Assembly: GCA_014529385.2 (NCBI GenBank)
Contig: CM043963.1
Coordinates: 74,495,412 to 74,559,411 of the forward strand
Source of the DNA: Adiantum capillus-veneris
Lineage: Eukaryota > Streptophyta > Polypodiopsida > Polypodiales > Pteridaceae
Direction: 5' to 3'
DNA length: 64,000 bases
The translations under genes and the position numbers were made by a program. The notes under the pieces are model-generated. The model searched no databases. It saw only the letters and a list, made by a program, of their open reading frames with translations, and had not been told where the DNA came from. Within the stretch, counting starts at the first letter, position 1. Each line of letters begins with the position of its first letter. Shown here piece after piece: positions 59,074-64,000 of the stretch.

Positions 59074-59425
59074 AGTTCTATTATCGTCCTGGGAGGTCAA
59101 ATATGACCTATGGGACCAAATGAACATGTCACGTGGTGTGAGTGGAGTTCATAAGTGACTCTCGATGCTCAAAAATGGCTGAAATGAGCGTCGCAATAGA
59201 GAGTCCACATCGTGGTTGGGAGAGGAAGGTATGTAGGGAGAGCTCATGGCTGAATATATGGGGAAAAGAGGACCTAATGTGGTCAAAAGCTGAGCACTCA
59301 AGTAGTGTGTGGTACTCACTCTCTCGCACTTGACGAGGGCATAAGGTGCAAAGATAATGACACTCCTCGCCAGTGCCCCAACGTCCTGTCTCGCAGCGTA
59401 GAGAATGGGAGCTAAGACGAATGGG
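59074..59425 (-). pseudogene. Second copy of the LINE zinc-finger tail
   Basis: This repeats 56032-56380 with few changes. The minus strand encodes RLSSHSLRCETGRWGTGEE, the same CX2CX9HX4C tail and MNSTHTT. It is truncated on its 5' side by a short direct duplication (gggagctaagacgaatgg) and another GA tract. The repeated unit starts in both cases with agttctattatcgtcct next to a GA tract. Confidence 0.8.
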
Positions 59426-59435
59426 AGCTAAGACG

Positions 59436-59499
<64 letters not shown>

Positions 59500-59524
59500 G
59501 AGGAGGGAGAGCGAGAAAGAGAGC

Positions 59525-59589
<65 letters not shown>

Positions 59590-59711
59590 GGGGGGGGGGG
59601 GAAGGGGAGACACTGGGGAGATAAGAAAGAAAGAAAAAGAGAGAATAATTTTCTTGATCTTCTTTTGTGAAATTTGTCAAGAGTGAAGAGCTTGAGGGTA
59701 AGAGGGGCCAT

Positions 59712-59742
59712 GCCACCGCCAAAGGCGGCGCCGTTTTACTAG
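59712..59742 (+). other. Helitron-type 3' end: hairpin then CTAG
   Basis: A GC-rich hairpin (CCGCC aaa GGCGG with partly paired flanks) at 59712-59732 is followed by gttttaCTAG and then T. Hairpin plus CTRR before T is the Helitron 3' signature. Confidence 0.65.
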
Positions 59743-60290
59743 TGTATTGTAATATTTAGTTGAGTTTGCCAAAAATTTTTCAATAAGAAGAATACAAGGT
59801 TGACCCACATTTATGTGATGAAAAACCTCTCTCTCTCTCTCTCTATACGCCCTACTCACGTTATCAGCCTTGTCACGACTGCTGATAACGTGAGTAGGGC
59901 GTATAGAAGCACGTGTGTGGAATGGGAGGGGATAGGAGCGTGTGCTGGATATGATGGTGAGTAGTCGTGGGTACGCAGTAGCAGAAGAGGCACATTGTCT
60001 CTGTCTCTGTACGTGCACAGGGGTGGTGCAAGGTGATCGGAGCTAATGGAGCAGGGCAGAAAAGGGGTAGGACCGTGTTGTGCGCGTGTAGTGCGTGTAC
60101 GGAATGTGTGCAAGAGAGGGGAAGAAGAGAATGGGGAAGGGGATGAAGCACAGTACACAGCAGGGAGTTTGGGTTAGTGGAGAGGAAAGTGAGAGAGTGG
60201 TCAACTCTCTCCCTTTCTCTCCCTATATTCATTTAGGTGAAAGTATAAACAGGGGCGGTTTCCCACGGCCACCTGGCCTACACCCCAACA
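59743..60290 (-). repeat. 3' LTR of Cop-B, about 548 bp
   Basis: The minus strand starts TGTTGGGGTGTAGGCC after a short purine tract (60291-60301) and is taken to end CAATACA at 59743. The start is well supported by its place after the pol stop. The end is inferred from the CA and could be wrong, because a Helitron end abuts it exactly. A (CT)n run and a large inverted repeat lie inside. Confidence 0.6.
59843..59906. repeat. 26-bp perfect inverted repeat with 12-bp spacer
   Basis: Arms ctatacgccctactcacg.. (59843-59868) and its exact reverse complement (59881-59906) enclose cttgtcacgact. It includes TGATAACGTGAG. Confidence 0.95.
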
Positions 60291-60373
60291 ACCTCGCACT
60301 TGAAGGTCACGTTGGCCAATAGTGGCATTAGTATAGTTAGTCTATACAAAGTTGATGAAGCATTGCCGAGGCT

Positions 60374-60988
60374 TCATCCTACACCCATAAGTTCTATACA
60401 ATGTGTAAATCGTTCCGAGGCTAGGCTCTTTGTGAGAGCATCCGCGGGGTTGTCGTCAGTGTGAACCTTGACAAGCTCGATACGCTTGTCAGCCAATGCA
60501 TCTCGTATGACACGGTATCTGACCTCTATGTGTTTCGACTTTGAGTGAAACACTGGATTCTTTGCCAAAGCAATGGCACTCTGACTATCACAATGTAGTA
60601 TTGGAACCTCACGAATGCCCAAATCTCCCACTAGACGAGCCAACCATATGGCTTCTTTGCTGGCATCAGAAGCAGCAACATATTCTGCCTCAGTGGTAGA
60701 TGAAGACGTGCAATCTTGGAGACACGATCTCCAAGAGATAGCTGCTCTAGCAAACATGAACACATAACTAGATGTGGATCTTCTACGATCCACGCAACCC
60801 GCATAATCCGCATCCGTGTAACCTACAATAGATGCATCACTGTTTCCAAAGCGTAAACACTTGCTAGCTGTACCTTTCAAATATCTGAGGATTTTTTTCA
60901 CTGCTTCCCAATGCTTCTTGCCAGGGTTTGCCATGTACCTACTAACCACTCCCACTGCATGTGCAATGTCTAGTCTTGTGGCTACCAT
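60374..60988 (-). pseudogene. Cop-B RNase H
   Basis: The open 204-codon frame covers the end of RT (TRLDIAHAVGVVSRYMANPG) and the copia RNase [54 protein letters not shown] and VKVHTDDNPADALTKSL, ending in GVG and a stop at 60374. A frameshift at about 60985 separates it from the RT frame. Confidence 0.9.
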
Positions 60989-61947
60989 AGCGTCAAACTG
61001 CCAATTGCTGAAGAATATGGTACTTTCGCCATTTCCTCTTTTTCAGCCACTGTCTTGGGAGAGTCTTCCTTGCTAAGTTTGGAGTATGCTTGCATTGGGA
61101 TACTCAATGACTTCCCCCACTGCATACTAAAACGTTGCAAGACTTTGTGAATGTACTTTTCTTGAGATAATTCAAGAATTCCACGTTGTCTGTCTCTCTT
61201 GATGTGCATACCAAGAAAGTGATTGGCATCTCCCAAATTTTTCATGGAAAACTGAGTGCTTAGCATCTTTTTCAACTGATTTATCTCATCAATTGATTTG
61301 CCTGCGATAAGCATATCATCTACATATAAGATCAAGATGATTAAAGAATCATCGTTCAATCTCTTTGTGTATAAGCAGTGATCCTCTTGACTTCTTATGT
61401 AACCCTGAGACTCCATGAATTTGTCGAATTTTTCATACCATTGCCTTGAACCTTGCTTGAGGCCATAGAGTGCCTTTTTAAGTCTACAAACCAATTCTGT
61501 CCTCGTTGGTTTTTGGGTTTCACATACCAATCCCTCTGGTTGTTTCATGTAGACATCCTCATCTAGATCCCCATGAAGAAATGCTATGTTCACATCCATT
61601 TGGACAAGTTCCATGTCCTGGATAGCAACCAAGACAAGCACAATGCGAAGTGTAGTCATCTTGACTACTGGAGAGAAAATCTCATCAAAATCCACACCTT
61701 TTTGCTGCTTGAAACCCTTGGCAACTAGACGAGCCTTATATCTAGGCTCAGGATCTTCTACTGTATACTTCTTGTATACCCACTTGCAAGGTAAAGCATT
61801 TTTGCCTTTTGGTAATTCAACCAAATCCCATGTCTCATTAGCCACAATCGAATTGTATTCTGATTGCATAGCCTGCTCCCACTTAACGCTATCATCTATT
61901 TGTATAGCTTCTTTGTAGCATGTTGGCTCTCCACTGTCAGTGACCAA
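60982..61947 (-). pseudogene. Cop-B reverse transcriptase
   Basis: The 321-codon frame holds the whole copia RT: CKWVYKKYTVEDPEPRYKAR, GVDFDEIFSPVVKMTTLR, QMDVNIAFLHGDLDEDVYM, ALYGLKQGSRQWYEKFDKF and the active site ILYVDDMLIAGKS. Active-site residues are kept. Frame changes at both ends (about 61940 and 60985) cut it off from integrase and RNase H. Confidence 0.92.
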
Positions 61948-62261
61948 AATGTGGTGTATACCCGGCTCAAACTGCTCGGGCGCACGTGACCTCTCTCAGA
62001 GCGTCTCAGTGCCTGACTGCTGGACTCTGCTCTCTCCAGAGCAATAGCAGTATCTTGCACGTGAGGAGTAGGTGCAACACTACTGAACTGAGTTGGTTCG
62101 GAGGCTACATCCTCAAAACGAACACGTCTGTACTCAACATCTTTGATGGGATTCTTGTGCATTTTTGATTCATTGAAAATCACATATGAGCTACGAATGA
62201 CTTTGTTTGATTCTGGGTGCCCGGAGACGATATCCCATCTCTCCGTTTGCACCATAGCCAA
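61896..62261 (-). pseudogene. Cop-B integrase C-terminal linker
   Basis: This 121-codon segment continues the integrase tail in a new frame (RSSYVIFNESKMHKNPIKD), followed by a low-complexity linker to RT. Frame changes lie near 62230 and 61940. Confidence 0.8.
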
Positions 62262-63906
62262 TAAAAATGCATTTGTGTGATCTGGGATCTAGCTTTCGAC
62301 GAAGTTCTTTGGGCACATGTACATATGCCTCACATCCAAATACACATAAATGCTCATAGCTTGGCCTTTTGCCAGTCCATAATTCCTCTGGAATTTTGAA
62401 ATTCAAAGGAGAACTAGGTGAGCTGTTGATGATGTGCACTGCTCTCAAAACAGCTTCCCCCCAAAACTCTGGAGTAAGCTTCTCCATAGACATCATAGAG
62501 ACAACTCGCTCTTGAATCGTACGATTCATTCTTTCAGCTATTCCATTTTGTGCAGGTGTGTATGGAGCAGCAAATTGCCACCGAATGCCTCTTCTATTGC
62601 AAAAATCCTTGAACTCTGTGGAGACGTATTCTCCACCATTGTCGGTGCGAAAATCTTTGAGCTTTTTTCCTGATTGGTTCTCAACCATGGCGATGAATTT
62701 TTGGAATGTCGAAAGGACTTCTTCCTTACGCTTAAGGAGATACACCCACACCTTTCTGGTAGAATCATCTATGAACGTGAGAGAGTAGTTCGCCCCCCCT
62801 AGAGTTTTATGTGGCATTGGACCACACAAATCACTGTGCACCAAGTCTAGAGGTTCGCCTAGTTTCTTATTCAATGGCAAAGATGTCAATCTAGTCTGTT
62901 TGCCATATAAACAATGCTCACACAATGGAAAGTCCGTGTAATCTAACACAAGTAAGTAGCCAAAATGCTGAAGTATTTTCATTCCCTTTTGGCTAATATG
63001 CCCTAGCTGGCTATGCCACAACTCAGGAGACGGTAGCTCGGCAACATAGATAGAGTGTTCGTCGACACTCGAAACAAACAAAGAGTACAAGGATTTGTTT
63101 TTATTACCTTTCATCATGATAAGGTTGTTCTTGCGGATCATCCAAGAACGATTACCAAAAACTGTAGTGTAGCCAAGATCATCCAATCGCCCTATAGAAA
63201 GCAAGCTTTTCCTAAGCTTGGGCACATGTCTGACATTCTGCAGCACAAAAGTAGTGCCATTATGCATCTGAAGTTTCACATCACCAATGCCAATAATGTC
63301 AAGCTTATAGGAATCACCAAGCTTGACTATTACATGCATGGATGCATAAGAGGAAAACCACTCTCTATGCGGTGTGACATGAAAACTTGCACCAGAATCA
63401 AGAATCCAATTCTGTGCATAACCCTCATCCTGTGCAACCAAAGCATCTGGAGTGAGATATGAAGTGAAAATGAGAACGTCTGAGGCATTTGCTGTCACCT
63501 CGGTATGAATCTTTGTGGGCATAATGAGCATCACTGGAGGAGGAGCATCCTCTACTGTAGTGGTAGGTATAGGAGACTTAACAATATTGAGCTCCTCAAT
63601 CTTGGCTGTACTTTTGCCTTTGCCAGAATTATCCTTTTGCATGTTTTTCTGATCTCTTAAGAAACTGCGACAATCCTTTTTGTAATGACCCTTCTTGTGG
63701 CAATAGTAACACTCGACATTTCTGGCATTGCGGTCTCTACTTTGGTTCCTGTGTCTGCTAGGACTACAAGGATTTCGCTCTCTACTTTTGATTTTGTATT
63801 TGTTCCTGTAACGGCCTCTTGCCTTTGTTAAACTGCTAGCCATATATGCATCTCCATGACTATCACCATTGAGAGATTTACGATGAATCTCTTCAGTGAG
63901 CAACAC
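62191..63906 (-). pseudogene. Cop-B nucleocapsid, protease and integrase
   Basis: The 571-codon frame begins within Gag and continues right of 63906 as gag-like sequence. It has a zinc knuckle (CYYCHKKGHYKKDC), protease (WILDSGASFHVTPHREWF), the integrase zinc arm (LWHSQLGHISQKGM ... CEHCLYGKQTR) and catalytic D (VHSDLCGPMP), D (RTDNGGEYV) and E (NGIAERMNRT), then GEMGYRL at the frame break near 62230. Motifs are all intact; only the downstream frameshifts disable it. It would cut the polyprotein and join the cDNA to the host chromosome. Confidence 0.92.
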
Positions 63907-64000
63907 ATCTGTGACAGCATTGAACTCTAACTTGCCATTCAGAGCCGAATTGCTAATGGCTGTGAAAAAGATATCCCATGAACTGGGTAGAGAGCATAAC

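Larger units (their letters stand above)
60291..64000 (-). mobile_element. Ty1/copia retrotransposon internal region (Cop-B), 5' part outside window
   Basis: Minus-strand order from right to left is gag end, zinc knuckle, protease, integrase, RT, RNase H, purine tract, LTR. Gag N-terminus and the 5' LTR lie right of 64000. Three frame changes interrupt pol. It is a different family from Cop-A by protein and LTR sequence. Confidence 0.9.

Overview
This is transposon-dense nuclear DNA from a land plant. The plant assignment rests on a Ty3/gypsy chromovirus with a chromodomain start, a CACTA element with TNP2 plus DUF4218/DUF4216 and Transposase_24 genes, Ty1/copia elements primed by initiator tRNA-Met, and Helitron ends of the plant type. 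I see no convincing single-copy host gene and no rRNA, tRNA or CRISPR. The exact plant group cannot be fixed from this window; a non-flowering lineage is possible but is only a guess.

Layout. 1-6315: minus-strand chromovirus-like Ty3/gypsy element (family Gyp-A) with its right-hand LTR and PBS; its other LTR lies left of the window. 6542-8217: a second, broken Gyp-A pol fragment. About 8.3-14.4 kb: a minus-strand LTR element without visible pol, coding for a long coiled-coil protein of unknown function, with five palindromes spaced about 290 bp apart. 14.4-17.2 kb: unassigned. 17.2-18.6 kb: copia gag relic. 18.9-21.8 kb: plus-strand Gyp-A copy with a large internal deletion. 21920-29610: almost intact CACTA transposon with 12-bp TIRs, a 3-bp target duplication, subterminal repeats and two genes. 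30.3-42.07 kb: minus-strand Ty3/gypsy element with a tRNA-Asp-type PBS (family Gyp-B), unusual for a second retropepsin-like domain after the integrase. 42.2-46.05 kb: AT-rich, decayed Helitron with an OTU-like region, a DUF6570-like region, a Rep/HUH region and a PIF1 Walker A, an arrangement I associate with animal-type Helitrons. 47451-53008: complete but dead Ty1/copia element with matching 192-bp LTRs and a 5-bp target duplication. 54.0-59.74 kb: Helitron-type termini, LINE 3' fragments, a repeated core sequence and many (GA)n tracts. 59743-64000: minus-strand Ty1/copia element running off the right edge.

The window records successive insertions. The parts likeliest to have worked recently are the CACTA element, whose six-exon transposase model stays in phase except for one TGA, and Gyp-B, whose gag and integrase reading frames are long and open. 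The strongest leads for undescribed biology are the OTU/Rep/PIF1 Helitron in a plant, the double-protease gypsy, and the coiled-coil LTR element with its periodic palindromes. All family names come from reading motifs by eye; no database search was run.
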